NCBI GenBank assembly: GCA_016793645.1
Contig: JAEUHD010000224.1
Location: 1 to 34,517, forward strand
Direction of reading: 5' to 3'
Source of the DNA: Verrucomicrobiales bacterium
GTDB taxonomy: Bacteria; Verrucomicrobiota; Verrucomicrobiia; Limisphaerales; UBA9464
DNA length: 34,517 nt
Shown here: piece after piece, positions 1 through 7,876 of the stretch
How the letters are laid out: each line of letters opens with the position of its first letter
Numbering within the stretch: position 1 is the stretch's first letter
Notes under the pieces: model-generated
Told to the model about the DNA's origin: nothing
Seen by the model: only the letters and a program-made list of their open reading frames with translations
The model's database searches: none
Position numbers and translations under genes: made by a program

Positions 1-1
1 G

Positions 2-1300
2 AACTTCCGCACCTTCGTTTTTGCGGACCTGGTCCGGCGCTTCCTGGAGTTTCGCGGATTCGGGGTGGTCCACGTCATGAACATCACGGACGTGGAGGAC
101 AAGATCATCCGGCGCGTCCGGGAGACCGGGCTGTCCCTCGCCGAATTCACGGGACGCTACGAGCGGGAATTTCTCCAGGACCTCGACACCCTGGGATGCC
201 GCCGCCCGCACCATCTGCCGCGGGCCACGGAACACATTCCCCAGATCATCGACCTGATCCGGAAGCTGGAGCAACGCGGACTCGCCTACCGGGCCCCCGA
301 CGGCTCGGTGTATTTCAGCATCGAGAAATACCGCGGCTGCGGCTGCCGCTATGGGCAACTGGTCAACCTCAATCTCGAAGCGCAGCGGGTGGGGGAACGG
401 GTGGCCAGTGACGAATACGACAAGGAATCCGTGGCCGATTTCGCCCTGTGGAAGGCGCGGGTTCCCGAAGACGGTGCCGTCTTCTGGGAAAGCCCCTGGG
501 GCGAGGGCCGTCCGGGATGGCACATCGAGTGCAGCGCCATGAGCATGGCGATTCTGGGGCCCAGCTTCGATCTGCATCTGGGGGGCGAGGACCTGGCGTT
601 TCCTCACCACGAGGACGAAATCGCGCAGAGCGAGGGGGCCGGCCTGCAAGCGCCGGGACGTCCCTTCGTGAAGCACTGGATGCACGCCGCGCATCTGCTG
701 GTGGAGGGCAAGAAGATGAGCAAGTCCCTGGGCAATTTCTTCACGGTCCGGGACCTGGTCGCCCGCGGCTATGGCGGTCGCGAGATCCGGTACCTCCTGT
801 TGAGCGCCCACTATCGGGGCACCTTTAATTTCACCCTGGAAGGCCTCGACGGAGCCCGGGCGGCCCTGTCCCGGCTCGACGAGTGCATCGGAAAACTCCG
901 CGAACTTTCCGGAGGGGCCACACCGGCCCCGACGGCGGGAGACTCCCCTCTGATGGCTGCGGTCACGAAGGCCCTGGACGAGGACCTCAATGTATCCCGG
1001 GCCTGGGCGGCGGTATTTGATTGGGTGGGCGACACCAACCGGGCGTTGGGATTCGGCACGCTTCGTCCGGAGGACGCGGCGGCACTGCTCGGCGACTGGG
1101 CTCGGGTTGATTCCATGTTTGGCCTGGGTGCCCCGGCTCCGGCGGAGGCCCCCGCGGAAATCCTCGCCCTGGCGCAGGAGCGCGCCGAGGCGAAGAAGGC
1201 CCGTGACTTTGCCCGGGCGGATGGACTGCGGGACCGCCTCCGGTCCCTCGGCTGGGTGGTCGAGGACACCCCCAAGGGTCCGAAGGTGAAGAAGGTGTGA
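2..1300 (+). CDS. cysS: Cysteinyl-tRNA synthetase (5' truncated by window edge)
   Basis: Class I aminoacyl-tRNA synthetase that charges tRNA-Cys in the cytoplasm. The frame is open from base 2, and the first residues (NFRTFVFADL) follow directly on the family's HIGN signature, so the window begins inside the ATP-binding motif. About the first 40-50 residues, including the first zinc-ligand cysteine, lie outside. The KMSKS loop is at 713-727. Two of the usual zinc-site regions are visible, the Cys in IECSAMS and the His/Glu in FPHHEDEIAQSE. The C-terminal part carries the anticodon-recognition helices and ends in a lysine-rich tail. A GTG at 65 could be taken as a start, but the conserved residues upstream of it show it is internal. 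lspA follows after 61 bp on the same strand. Confidence 0.97.
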   Translation, partial: NFRTFVFADLVRRFLEFRGFGVVHVMNITDVEDKIIRRVRETGLSLAEFTGRYEREFLQDLDTLGCRRPHHLPRATEHIPQIIDLIRKLEQRGLAYRAPDGSVYFSIEKYRGCGCRYGQLVNLNLEAQRVGERVASDEYDKESVADFALWKARVPEDGAVFWESPWGEGRPGWHIECSAMSMAILGPSFDLHLGGEDLAFPHHEDEIAQSEGAGLQAPGRPFVKHWMHAAHLLVEGKKMSKSLGNFFTVRDLVARGYGGREIRYLLLSAHYRGTFNFTLEGLDGARAALSRLDECIGKLRELSGGATPAPTAGDSPLMAAVTKALDEDLNVSRAWAAVFDWVGDTNRALGFGTLRPEDAAALLGDWARVDSMFGLGAPAPAEAPAEILALAQERAEAKKARDFARADGLRDRLRSLGWVVEDTPKGPKVKKV

Positions 1301-1361
1301 CCGGCGGCTTCCATTGCACACTGGCCAAGGAGGGGCGTCCCGCTAGAGTCCGGCGCGTCGC

Positions 1362-1898
1362 ATGATTGCCGGCCTCCGTTCGCTCAGCCCCAACCAGCGC
1401 ATCGGCATCGTGGCCCTTGCCATCTTCGCGCTGGATCAACTGACCAAGCACCTCGTCCTCCGATTCCTGGGGATCCAGGAGGAGCGTGTGGTCATCCCCG
1501 GGTTCTTCAAATTCGTCCATTGGGGAAACACCGGAGCCGCCTGGAGCCTGTTCCGGAACAATAACGGGGCCCTGGCCGGCATTTCCGCCATTGCCCTGGG
1601 CGCGCTATGGGCATTTCGCCGCCATTTCGAGGCGCAGCGTCCGGCCGGTCAGCTCGCTTTGGGGCTCCTCTTCGGGGGCATCACCGGGAATCTGCTCGAC
1701 CGGCTGCTCCCCAGCCGCAACCACGTCATCGATTTCCTCCGGTTTTACCTGGAACCCCGCGGCGGAGGTGAGGTGGGTTTCCCCGCGTTCAACGTCGCCG
1801 ACATGGCCATCTGCACCGGCGTCGGACTCCTGCTTCTCCTTTCATGGCAGAATGATTCCCGGCGAATCCCCGCCGCCGCGGCGGGAAAGCCCTCATGA
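1362..1898 (+). CDS. lspA: Lipoprotein signal peptidase (signal peptidase II)
   Basis: Inner-membrane aspartyl protease that removes the signal peptide of prolipoproteins after lipidation. The 178-residue product has the family length and four hydrophobic segments. Conserved boxes appear in order: LDQLTK near residue 27, NTGAAWS near 65, GGITGNLLDR near 108 with the first catalytic Asp, VIDF near 124, and FPAFNVAD near 143 with the second catalytic Asp. The ATG at 1362 has no clear Shine-Dalgarno sequence. The stop codon overlaps the miaA start by 4 nt (ATGA), which implies translational coupling. A likely local substrate is the lipoprotein encoded at 25452-25904, though LspA acts genome-wide. 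Confidence 0.96.
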   Translation: MIAGLRSLSPNQRIGIVALAIFALDQLTKHLVLRFLGIQEERVVIPGFFKFVHWGNTGAAWSLFRNNNGALAGISAIALGALWAFRRHFEAQRPAGQLALGLLFGGITGNLLDRLLPSRNHVIDFLRFYLEPRGGGEVGFPAFNVADMAICTGVGLLLLLSWQNDSRRIPAAAAGKPS

Positions 1899-2887
1899 GC
1901 GGGACGGCCCCGCCCTCGGAGAGGGGGACCTCCCGCGACCTGCTCCCCGTGATCCTGGCGGGACCCACCGCGGTCGGAAAATCGGCGGTCGCCCTTGAAC
2001 TCGCCCAACGGCTGGACGGAGAGATCGTCTCCGTGGATTCGATGCAGGTGTACCGGGGACTCGATATCGGCACGGCGAAACCCTCCCCCGAGGAGCGCCG
2101 GCGGATCCCCCACCACGGGGTCGATGTGGTGGGACTCGACGACGCGTTTGACGCCGCGCGTTTTGCCACCCTCGCGACGGCGAGCATTCCGGACATCCAG
2201 GCCCGGGGCCGGGTCCCCATCCTGTGCGGTGGCACCGGACTCTACTTCAACGCGTGGATGAACGGATTGGGAGACGCCCCTGCGCCGGACCCGGAGCTCC
2301 GAATGCAGTTGGAGGCCCTTCCGACGCCGGCGCTGCTGGAGGAGCTGGCCCGGACGGATCCGGCAACCTTCGACGACATCGATCCCAACAACCGGAGACG
2401 CCTCGTTCGCGCGGTGGAAGTCATCCGGATCACCGGCCGCCCCTTTTCCACCCAACGCGCCCGCTGGCCTGACCGGGCACCGACCCTCGCAGGACGGGCC
2501 TTTGGCCTGTGGCGAAACCGTCCCGACACCGTCGCCCGCATCGACGCCCGGGTGGACCGCATGTTTCGCAACGGGCTCGTTGAGGAGACCCGTGCCCTGC
2601 GGGCGCAGGGCCTGCCGGGGAATCGAACCGCTTCCCAGGCGATCGGATACCGCCAGGTCCTCGAACATCTGGATGGAGTGAGGGGACCCCTGGAGACCAG
2701 GGAGCAGGTCAAAATCCGCACCCGACAATTCGCCAAGCGCCAGATGACCTGGTTCCGGGGGCAGATGGACCTCACATGGATGGAAATTTCCCCGACCGAG
2801 GAACCAGCCGTGACCGCGGATCGAATTCTGGACGCGATCCAGTCGGGGAGCCGTCCGCACTCTTTCCCGCAGGGAAATCGGCAATAA
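1895..2887 (+). CDS. miaA: tRNA dimethylallyltransferase
   Basis: Transfers a dimethylallyl group to N6 of A37 in tRNAs that read codons starting with U. The 330-residue product shows the P-loop GPTAVGKS (about residues 23-30), the DSMQVYRGLDIGTAKP substrate/tRNA region (about 48-63) and the GGTGLYF motif near 112. The C-terminal part has the conserved GYRQ segment and an RQFAKRQMTWFR region that contacts tRNA. The start overlaps the lspA stop by 4 nt, so the two are probably cotranslated. The TAA stop abuts a hairpin at 2892-2918, but the T-run of that hairpin serves only the opposite strand, so termination of the miaA transcript is not explained by it. Confidence 0.96.
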   Translation: MSGTAPPSERGTSRDLLPVILAGPTAVGKSAVALELAQRLDGEIVSVDSMQVYRGLDIGTAKPSPEERRRIPHHGVDVVGLDDAFDAARFATLATASIPDIQARGRVPILCGGTGLYFNAWMNGLGDAPAPDPELRMQLEALPTPALLEELARTDPATFDDIDPNNRRRLVRAVEVIRITGRPFSTQRARWPDRAPTLAGRAFGLWRNRPDTVARIDARVDRMFRNGLVEETRALRAQGLPGNRTASQAIGYRQVLEHLDGVRGPLETREQVKIRTRQFAKRQMTWFRGQMDLTWMEISPTEEPAVTADRILDAIQSGSRPHSFPQGNRQ

Positions 2888-2918
2888 AAAACCCGGTGGC
2901 AATCGAATTGCCACCGGG
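2885..2918 (-). terminator. Intrinsic terminator (minus strand)
   Basis: A perfect 12-bp inverted repeat (2892-2903 with 2907-2918, loop of 3) is followed on the minus strand by six T residues (2891-2886). It can end transcripts coming from the right: the yceD-to-3028 gene run, or the short RNA started by the promoter at 2961-2988. On the plus strand there is no U-tract after the hairpin, so it is a poor terminator for miaA. Confidence 0.85.
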
Positions 2919-2955
2919 GGGCAGGAGGAACAAAGGCAAAAGCCCCGTTTCGCGT
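2886..2955 (-). ncRNA. Candidate small RNA (~70 nt), orphan
   Basis: A promoter-like pair (TTGACT at 2988-2983, 16-bp spacer, TAGCAT at 2966-2961) points towards the intrinsic terminator at 2918-2886, and no plausible gene lies between. The predicted start is near 2955, giving about 70 nt: a small GGC-UUUU-GCC hairpin, an unpaired UUCCUCCUG stretch that resembles the anti-Shine-Dalgarno sequence of 16S rRNA, then the 12-bp terminator stem. An alternative reading is a 3' UTR of the upstream operon. A short frame starting with ATG at 2962 runs through the terminator and is not convincing as a protein. No known RNA family is recognised. Confidence 0.45.
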
Positions 2956-2960
2956 GGTCC

Positions 2961-2988
2961 ATGCTAGGAATCCGCCTCGCGGAGTCAA
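2961..2988 (-). promoter_or_regulatory. Promoter for candidate small RNA
   Basis: TTGACT (-35, 2988-2983), spacer of 16 bp, TAGCAT (-10, 2966-2961) on the minus strand. It closely resembles the promoter-like boxes upstream of tRNA-His and acpP in this window. It lies after the stop of the gene at 3028 and drives only the stretch up to the terminator at 2885-2918. Confidence 0.55.
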
Positions 2989-3027
2989 ACCCTGAATTCA
3001 ACCAAATGGGTTGTTTCGAAGAACCCG

Positions 3028-3507
3028 TTAACGGTTGCGCATGTAGGTGTATCCCAATCCCCAAAGGATGAGCAGCAGGATTACGAACAGGGCGATGAAG
3101 CGGTTCCGGGCCACCCGACGCTCATAGCGCAGGGGACGCAGCCCATGGATGCTGCCTGCGGCGAGCATCCGCGCCATCCGGGGATTGTTCGCCGTGGGAC
3201 CGCGCACCTGGTTCATCAACCGGCGCCAGGCGCCCAGCAGATCGTACTTCCTTGATCCCAGTTCATTGATCGGCGCCGGGACGGTCGTGACGGGTTCCTT
3301 CGGGGGAGGTTTGCCGGGGGAGATCGACCGGGAGAACGTTCGCGGGGTCGCGGCGGGATTCAGGGGGGTCTCGCGGGCGGGGGGTGCCGGAACGGGTTCC
3401 TCCCGAGCGAGTCGCTCCACTTTGCTCTTCAGGCGCTTCAACTCCGCCTCCAACTCCCGTTCCCGGGCCGTCAGCGGATTGGTCGGCTTCTTCGGGAATC
3501 CCCACAT
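3028..3507 (-). CDS. Hypothetical tail-anchored coiled-coil membrane protein (159 aa)
   Basis: Not recognised as a named family. The product has three visible parts. Residues 12-37 form a charged heptad-like helix (LTARERELEAELKRLKSKVERL). Residues 38-80 are proline-rich. Residues 85-135 are a basic region (RKYDLLGAWRRLMNQ...), followed by a single transmembrane helix at about 136-155 and a four-residue tail. There is no signal peptide, so the likely topology is cytoplasmic N-terminus with a C-terminal anchor. It follows, by 48 bp, another gene of the same architecture (3556-4197), and the two may form a pair. It is the last gene of the minus-strand run, 110 bp before the terminator. The function cannot be stated. 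Confidence 0.75.
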   Translation of the reverse strand: MWGFPKKPTNPLTARERELEAELKRLKSKVERLAREEPVPAPPARETPLNPAATPRTFSRSISPGKPPPKEPVTTVPAPINELGSRKYDLLGAWRRLMNQVRGPTANNPRMARMLAAGSIHGLRPLRYERRVARNRFIALFVILLLILWGLGYTYMRNR

Positions 3508-3555
3508 GGCCGCAGAACCTGGACGTTGCCGAAACCCCTGCCCGCTTCCGGCCGG

Positions 3556-4197
3556 TCACCTGCGGAGCGCGAGGAGGACGATGGCCCCTGCGAGCAGGGC
3601 GGTCGCCAGCACCAGCGGCCAGGTCAAGGCGAGGCCCAGGCGGAAGAGCTGCCCCAACGGCAGCGTGTTCCACGCCGGCGCAGCCTCGGGCGTGGTTCCC
3701 GGGGACGCCGTCGCCGGCTTCCCCTCCAGCACCGGCCACTTTTGACGGGCGGAATAAAACTCCAGCCGCGCGTTTTCGATGGTCGTCAGACCCTTGGTCA
3801 ACTCCTGCTCCCAATTCTCCGCCGTCCAGGCCTGCTCATTGAGGCGTTCCACCTGGCCGAGGGAGCTTCGCAACCCGTCCAGTGTTCGGGACAATTGTTC
3901 CGCGTCGCGGCGGGCATCCTGCTCCCCCTTCTCCAGGAGCCCGATGCCCCGGGTCAGCGATTGCAGGGTTTCCGCCCGGCCCGCCGTAAACTCGGCGTGC
4001 CGCCGGCGCATCTCCTCAACCGCCGCGCGCGTGCGTTCCAACTGATCCTGGGCCTCTCGCAACCGGGCCAATTGCTGCTGGGTCCCGGTCAGCTGGGCCT
4101 CCAAATCCTCGCGCGACGGAGCCCGGGGCGCAGGCGCCGCCGCTGACCGCGGACTCGAATAGTCGGTATCCACAAAATCAGTGCCATCAAACGCCAT
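3556..4197 (-). CDS. Hypothetical coiled-coil protein with C-terminal membrane anchor (213 aa)
   Basis: Not recognised. After a short Ala/Pro-rich start, residues 29-125 are a long, strongly charged, helical coiled-coil region (DLEAQLTGTQQQLARLREA and onward). Then come a segment with WTAENWEQEL near 125, a Pro/Thr/Ala linker (about 160-178), and a hydrophobic helix at about 187-211 ending LALRR at the C-terminus. The architecture is that of a tail-anchored cytoplasmic coiled coil. The ATG at 4197 was chosen because the frame further upstream is arginine-rich, low in quality and overlaps the DUF1080 gene. It sits 61 bp after that gene and 48 bp before the similar gene at 3028-3507. A scaffold or envelope role is conceivable but unproven. 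Confidence 0.75.
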   Translation of the reverse strand: MAFDGTDFVDTDYSSPRSAAAPAPRAPSREDLEAQLTGTQQQLARLREAQDQLERTRAAVEEMRRRHAEFTAGRAETLQSLTRGIGLLEKGEQDARRDAEQLSRTLDGLRSSLGQVERLNEQAWTAENWEQELTKGLTTIENARLEFYSARQKWPVLEGKPATASPGTTPEAAPAWNTLPLGQLFRLGLALTWPLVLATALLAGAIVLLALRR

Positions 4198-4258
4198 GGC
4201 GATACGTTGTCGCGGACCGGCGGTCCCGCCAAGAACCGAGTTCCGTTTCGTCCATTTC

Positions 4259-4954
4259 TCAGGGAAGCGGACGGATCCACAGATCCCGGAACCAGACCTC
4301 GTCCCCGTGGTCCTGCAGGAGGATCGGGGTCGGGAATCCGGTCCCCCAGCGCACCTCATCCTTGAACTTGCTCGCCGCCTTGGCGGCCTTGAGTTCGGGG
4401 GAGCCCAGCACATAGACGATCACCCGCTGCCCATTGAGCCAATGTTCCACCCCGGGTCCCCGCACCACGATGCGGGACACGTTGGTCTGCCCCGCGGCGC
4501 GCACGGGCGGGTTCACCGGGGGAATGGCGTCGTACAAGGCCGCCGTCTGTCGATTCGGCCCATGAAGCGCATCCGGATGCAGGGCGTCATCGATCAACTG
4601 GTACTCGTGTCCGATCGGCGCCTTCCGCTCCTCATCGATGAAGTACTTCACCCCGCTGTTGGCGCCGGGCGCAACCCGCCAGGTGAATCCGAGCTCAAAG
4701 TGGGTGTACCGGTTGGTGGTGATGATGTCCCCGCCCCCGCCCTTGGCGCGGTGCTTGAGCCATCCGTCCTCCACCACCCAGCCGGTCTCCGGAAACGAGG
4801 GCTTCCCAAAACCGCGCCAACCCGCCGTGGTTGTGCCATCGAACAGCGGCACGGCGCCAGCCGGCGCGGTGCCGGCGGGATCACCGATCCCCGGAAGTGC
4901 CAGCAGCAGCGAAACGGCGACGAGAAGGCGCGAAGCAGAAGTCACAGGGCTCAT
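4259..4954 (-). CDS. Secreted DUF1080 (3-keto-disaccharide hydrolase-type) protein
   Basis: Belongs to the DUF1080 family (Pfam PF06439, named 3-keto-disaccharide hydrolase), a jelly-roll lectin/glucanase-like fold common in Verrucomicrobiota and Planctomycetota. The ATG at 4954 starts a clear signal peptide (SRLLVAVSLLLALPG). Family features include the opening VPLFDGTTTAGW, GWVVEDGWLKH, DIITTNRYTHFELGFTWRV, NSGVKYFI, the YQLIDD region, and the closing LLQDHGDEVWFRDLWIRPL. It is 231 residues long, a single domain with no fused partner. It lies 55 bp downstream of fabH on the same strand, so it may be cotranscribed with lipid genes, which is odd for a presumed sugar-processing secreted protein. 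A second family member is at 7877-8662. The substrate is unknown. Confidence 0.88.
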   Translation of the reverse strand: MSPVTSASRLLVAVSLLLALPGIGDPAGTAPAGAVPLFDGTTTAGWRGFGKPSFPETGWVVEDGWLKHRAKGGGGDIITTNRYTHFELGFTWRVAPGANSGVKYFIDEERKAPIGHEYQLIDDALHPDALHGPNRQTAALYDAIPPVNPPVRAAGQTNVSRIVVRGPGVEHWLNGQRVIVYVLGSPELKAAKAASKFKDEVRWGTGFPTPILLQDHGDEVWFRDLWIRPLP

Positions 4955-5009
4955 GGGGACAAGAAGCCCGTTCCCGGCTCCGCGAGTCAAGCGGGCGTTA
5001 CTGCCGGCG

Positions 5010-6029
5010 TCACCATTCGATGAGCGCGGCACCCCAGGTCAGTCCCGCACCAAACACCACCAGCAGCACCAGGTCGCCCCGTCCGATCCGTCCCCCGGCC
5101 ACGGCCTCGTCGAGGGCGATCGCCACACTGGCGGCGGAGGTGTTGCCGTAGCGATCCACGTTGACGAACACCTGGTCCTCCCGGGCGCCCAGGCGTTCCG
5201 CCACCGCCGACAGGATCCGCTGGTTGGCCTGGTGCGGAATGATGCACTTCACATCCGCGATCGTCACCCCGCACCGGCCCAGCGCCTCCTGGCCCGCGGC
5301 CACCATGGCGTTGACGGCATTCTTGAAGGTTTCCTTGCCGTCCATCCGGAGGAAGTGAAGGCGCCGGGACACGGTGTCCGCAGTGGCCGGACACGCGCTC
5401 CCGCCCCCCGGAAGTTCGAGGAGCGAGGCCTTGCCGCCATCGGAGCCCAGGCAGGTGGTCAGGAGTCCGTGGGCGTTCGGACGATTCTGGAGCACCGCGG
5501 CCCCGGCCCCGTCCCCGAACAACACGCAGGTGTTGCGGTCATTCCAGTCCACGACGGACGACATTTTCTCCGCACCGATGACGAGCACGGTGTTGTAGGT
5601 GTGGGACGCGACAAAGTGGCTGGCGATGTCGAGCGCGTACACGAACCCGCTGCACGCCGCCTCAATGTCAAACGCCGCCGCACGGACCGCCCCCAGATTG
5701 CGCTGCACCAGGCACGCGGTGCTCGGGAACTGCATGTCGGGCGTGATCGTCGCGACAATGATCAGGTCCACTTCCTCGGCCCGGATTCCCGCGCTGGCGA
5801 GGGCCCGCCGGGCGGCCTCGGTGGCCATGTGGGACGTCGCCTCCCCGGGCGCCGCAAGACGGCGTTCGCGGATGCCCGTCCGGGTCGTGATCCATTCGTC
5901 CGTGGTCTCCACCAGGGACTCCAGGTCCGCATTGGACAGCACCTTCGCCGGCACATACGAGCCCACCCCGGTGATGGACACCGTCCGCAGGTGCGGGCGT
6001 CCGGCTCGGGGATTGCGGAAATTGGGCAT
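5010..6029 (-). CDS. fabH: Beta-ketoacyl-ACP synthase III
   Basis: Condenses acetyl-CoA with malonyl-ACP to start fatty-acid synthesis in the cytoplasm. The 339-residue product has the full thiolase-fold triad: Cys126 in EAACSGF, His266 in IIPHQAN and Asn296 in GNTSAAS. TTDEWITTRTGIRERR near residue 42 is also typical. The N-terminus is about 15 residues longer than many homologues, and a start slightly downstream is possible. It follows plsX by 17 bp, the usual plsX-fabH order, and precedes a DUF1080 gene instead of the commonly found fabD/fabG. Confidence 0.96.
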   Translation of the reverse strand: MPNFRNPRAGRPHLRTVSITGVGSYVPAKVLSNADLESLVETTDEWITTRTGIRERRLAAPGEATSHMATEAARRALASAGIRAEEVDLIIVATITPDMQFPSTACLVQRNLGAVRAAAFDIEAACSGFVYALDIASHFVASHTYNTVLVIGAEKMSSVVDWNDRNTCVLFGDGAGAAVLQNRPNAHGLLTTCLGSDGGKASLLELPGGGSACPATADTVSRRLHFLRMDGKETFKNAVNAMVAAGQEALGRCGVTIADVKCIIPHQANQRILSAVAERLGAREDQVFVNVDRYGNTSAASVAIALDEAVAGGRIGRGDLVLLVVFGAGLTWGAALIEW

Positions 6030-6046
6030 AGGCCTTGGGGGATTGG

Positions 6047-7063
6047 CTAGGTCGCTCCGGCCGCGGCTTCCGCCCGGCCGATCTCCCGGACGATGTCCTC
6101 GTTCAACTTCTGGTTCACGGCCCGGGCACTCTGGAGGATCGCATTCTTCAAGGCGACCCGCTTTGCGGATCCGTGGATTTTCACCACGCTACCCCGAAGA
6201 CCCAGCACGGGCGCGCCGCCGTAGGTTTCGGGATTCATCCGTTCCTTGATCCGCTTCAGTCCGCCCGAGGCCAACAACGCCCCCGCCTTGCGCAGGGGAT
6301 TCGCCGTCAGTTCCGTCCGGAGCAGATACCCGACCGTCTGGCCCAGACCTTCGACCGCCTTCAGGATGAGGTTTCCGACGAAGCCGTCGCAGACTCCGAC
6401 CTCGACGTTGCCCTTGAAGAGATCGGAACCCTCGGAATAGCCGACACAATTCAGGGAGGTCCTGCGGATCAGCGCCAGGGCGCCGCGGGTCAATTCATTG
6501 CCCTTCGACTCCTCGGAACCGTTGCTGAGCACACCGACCCTGGGATGGTCCACGCCCAGCATGGCCTTGAAATAGACCGACCCCATGACGGCGAACTGCA
6601 GCAGGATTTCGGGTGTGCAGTCCGGATTCGCCCCGCCGTCCAACAGCACGAACGCCCCGGTGCGGGAGGGCATGATGCACGCCAATGAGGGCCGCCGGAC
6701 GCCGTCGAGCCGTCCGACACGAACCGTCGCCCCGGCCACCAAAGCACCCGTGTTTCCGGAGGAAATCACCGCGTCGACCGCCTGTTCCCGGACCAATTCC
6801 AGCGCCCGCATCAGGGACGAGTCCTTTTTCCGGCGGACGGCGAGTGCCGGATCGTCGTCCATGGTCAGCACCTCCCCGGCCTGATGGAAAACGACCCGGG
6901 GGTCGTCCAAACCGGCCTCGCGGGCCAGCGGACGCAGCGTCGCCTCGGGGCCGACCACCCGCAGTTCCTGAATGGAGGAATCCGCGGCAAGACCAAGCCG
7001 GATGCCGTGGAGGAGCTCCGCAGGCCCCTGGTCGCCACCCATGACATCTACGGCAAGACGCAT
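6047..7063 (-). CDS. plsX: Phosphate acyltransferase PlsX
   Basis: Makes acyl-phosphate from acyl-ACP for the PlsY step of phosphatidic-acid synthesis; a peripheral membrane enzyme. The start MRLAVDVMGGDQGP is diagnostic. Further conserved stretches are ISSGNTGALVAG, LDGGANPDC, GVLSNGSEESKGNEL and GFVGNLILKAVEG. The ATG at 7063 was preferred to a TTG four codons upstream because the family starts at this Met. The product is 338 residues, the normal length. It lies 57 bp after rpmF and 17 bp before fabH in the conserved yceD-rpmF-plsX-fabH order. Confidence 0.96.
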   Translation of the reverse strand: MRLAVDVMGGDQGPAELLHGIRLGLAADSSIQELRVVGPEATLRPLAREAGLDDPRVVFHQAGEVLTMDDDPALAVRRKKDSSLMRALELVREQAVDAVISSGNTGALVAGATVRVGRLDGVRRPSLACIMPSRTGAFVLLDGGANPDCTPEILLQFAVMGSVYFKAMLGVDHPRVGVLSNGSEESKGNELTRGALALIRRTSLNCVGYSEGSDLFKGNVEVGVCDGFVGNLILKAVEGLGQTVGYLLRTELTANPLRKAGALLASGGLKRIKERMNPETYGGAPVLGLRGSVVKIHGSAKRVALKNAILQSARAVNQKLNEDIVREIGRAEAAAGAT

Positions 7064-7120
7064 AGGAAAGAGCAAGCGCCGGCCCGGGTTGTTCGGGACT
7101 CGGCGCTCGTTGCAAACTCC

Positions 7121-7309
7121 TCAGGCCAGCGCAGTGACCGAGACGACCTGGCGGCCCTTGTAGTAGCCGCAGGAGGGGCAGACCCGGTGGGACCGGAAGG
7201 GCGCGGAACACTGGGGACAGGCGGAGATCTGCGGCAGCTTCATGACCGAGTTGTAGGCTCGGCGCATGCGCTGGCGACTGCGCGACGGTTTGCGTTTCGG
7301 AACGCCCAT
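7121..7309 (-). CDS. rpmF: 50S ribosomal protein L32
   Basis: Small zinc-ribbon protein of the large ribosomal subunit, 62 residues. The N-terminus MGVPKRKPSRSRQRMRRA is the L32 signature, and four cysteines form two CxxC pairs (CPQC and CPSC) for zinc. The ATG at 7309 is the only start consistent with the family, although the frame is open further upstream into yceD sequence. It starts 11 nt after the yceD stop, the expected arrangement. The C-terminal tail after the ribbon (YYKGRQVVSV...) is normal. Confidence 0.96.
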   Translation of the reverse strand: MGVPKRKPSRSRQRMRRAYNSVMKLPQISACPQCSAPFRSHRVCPSCGYYKGRQVVSVTALA

Positions 7310-7320
7310 AGGATTGTCAG

Positions 7321-7806
7321 TTACAGTTTGATTTGATCCAGCGCAGCCCAAGGGGAGGGTCCGTCGGACTTGGAACCCCCAAGACGCGAATCGCGGGCCA
7401 CTGCCTTTTGCGGCAGCCCGCGACAGTCTGGTCTGCACAACGGATTCGTTGGCAGAACGAGATAGATGTCCTCGCGCAGATGGGGCGTCAAGTCTGCAAA
7501 ATCCCCGTCGCGAGATACCGCACCCTCCCCCGAGAGCGGGAGGAGCGCCGCCAGGTCGTCAATTCGGAGGGGAATCCGGAAGGGAGTCAGGCAGCGGGCG
7601 CATTCGCACGCCACCGAGGTTTCGAGCGTTCCGGTCACAAGAATGCTGCCGGGCTGCTGGCGAACCTCGAGGTCATAACTCAGCGGAACGTCGAACTTCA
7701 TCAGCTCGTCCTTCAGGTCCGCCCCAAACTCCGCCACCGGGAGTTCCCCCGCCAACTCCAGTTCCTCCTCCTTTTGGAGGACGCGCAGATTGATCGTCAC
7801 CGGCAT
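7321..7806 (-). CDS. yceD: DUF177 / YceD family protein
   Basis: YceD/DUF177 proteins are usually encoded next to rpmF and are linked to 23S rRNA or large-subunit maturation in other bacteria and chloroplasts. The 161-residue product has the expected central CECARCL motif (about residues 87-93) and the later CRPDCRG motif near 123-129, which together make a metal-ribbon-like site. The start MPVTINLRVLQKEEELELAGEL is typical. A GGGAGG stretch lies 12 nt upstream of the ATG, one of the few Shine-Dalgarno-like sequences in the window. It is the first gene of the minus-strand run that includes rpmF, plsX and fabH. Confidence 0.92.
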   Translation of the reverse strand: MPVTINLRVLQKEEELELAGELPVAEFGADLKDELMKFDVPLSYDLEVRQQPGSILVTGTLETSVACECARCLTPFRIPLRIDDLAALLPLSGEGAVSRDGDFADLTPHLREDIYLVLPTNPLCRPDCRGLPQKAVARDSRLGGSKSDGPSPWAALDQIKL

Positions 7807-7876
7807 GATGGAAACCTACCTCCCGGCAGGGCATGCCGCACGCGATTTCCTCCACTCCACCGCCCCCGGTCCGGGA

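Noticed and set aside
1314..1349. TTGCAC ... TAGAGT as an lspA promoter
   Set aside because: The spacer is 24 bp, too long for a sigma-70 type promoter.
1745..3064. Minus-strand frame reaching from the candidate small RNA into miaA and lspA
   Set aside because: It runs through a strong terminator and antisense to two conserved genes; the product has no domain.
4985..4990. TTGACT upstream of the first DUF1080 gene as a promoter
   Set aside because: No acceptable -10 box occurs at 16-18 bp, and the start would fall almost on the start codon.
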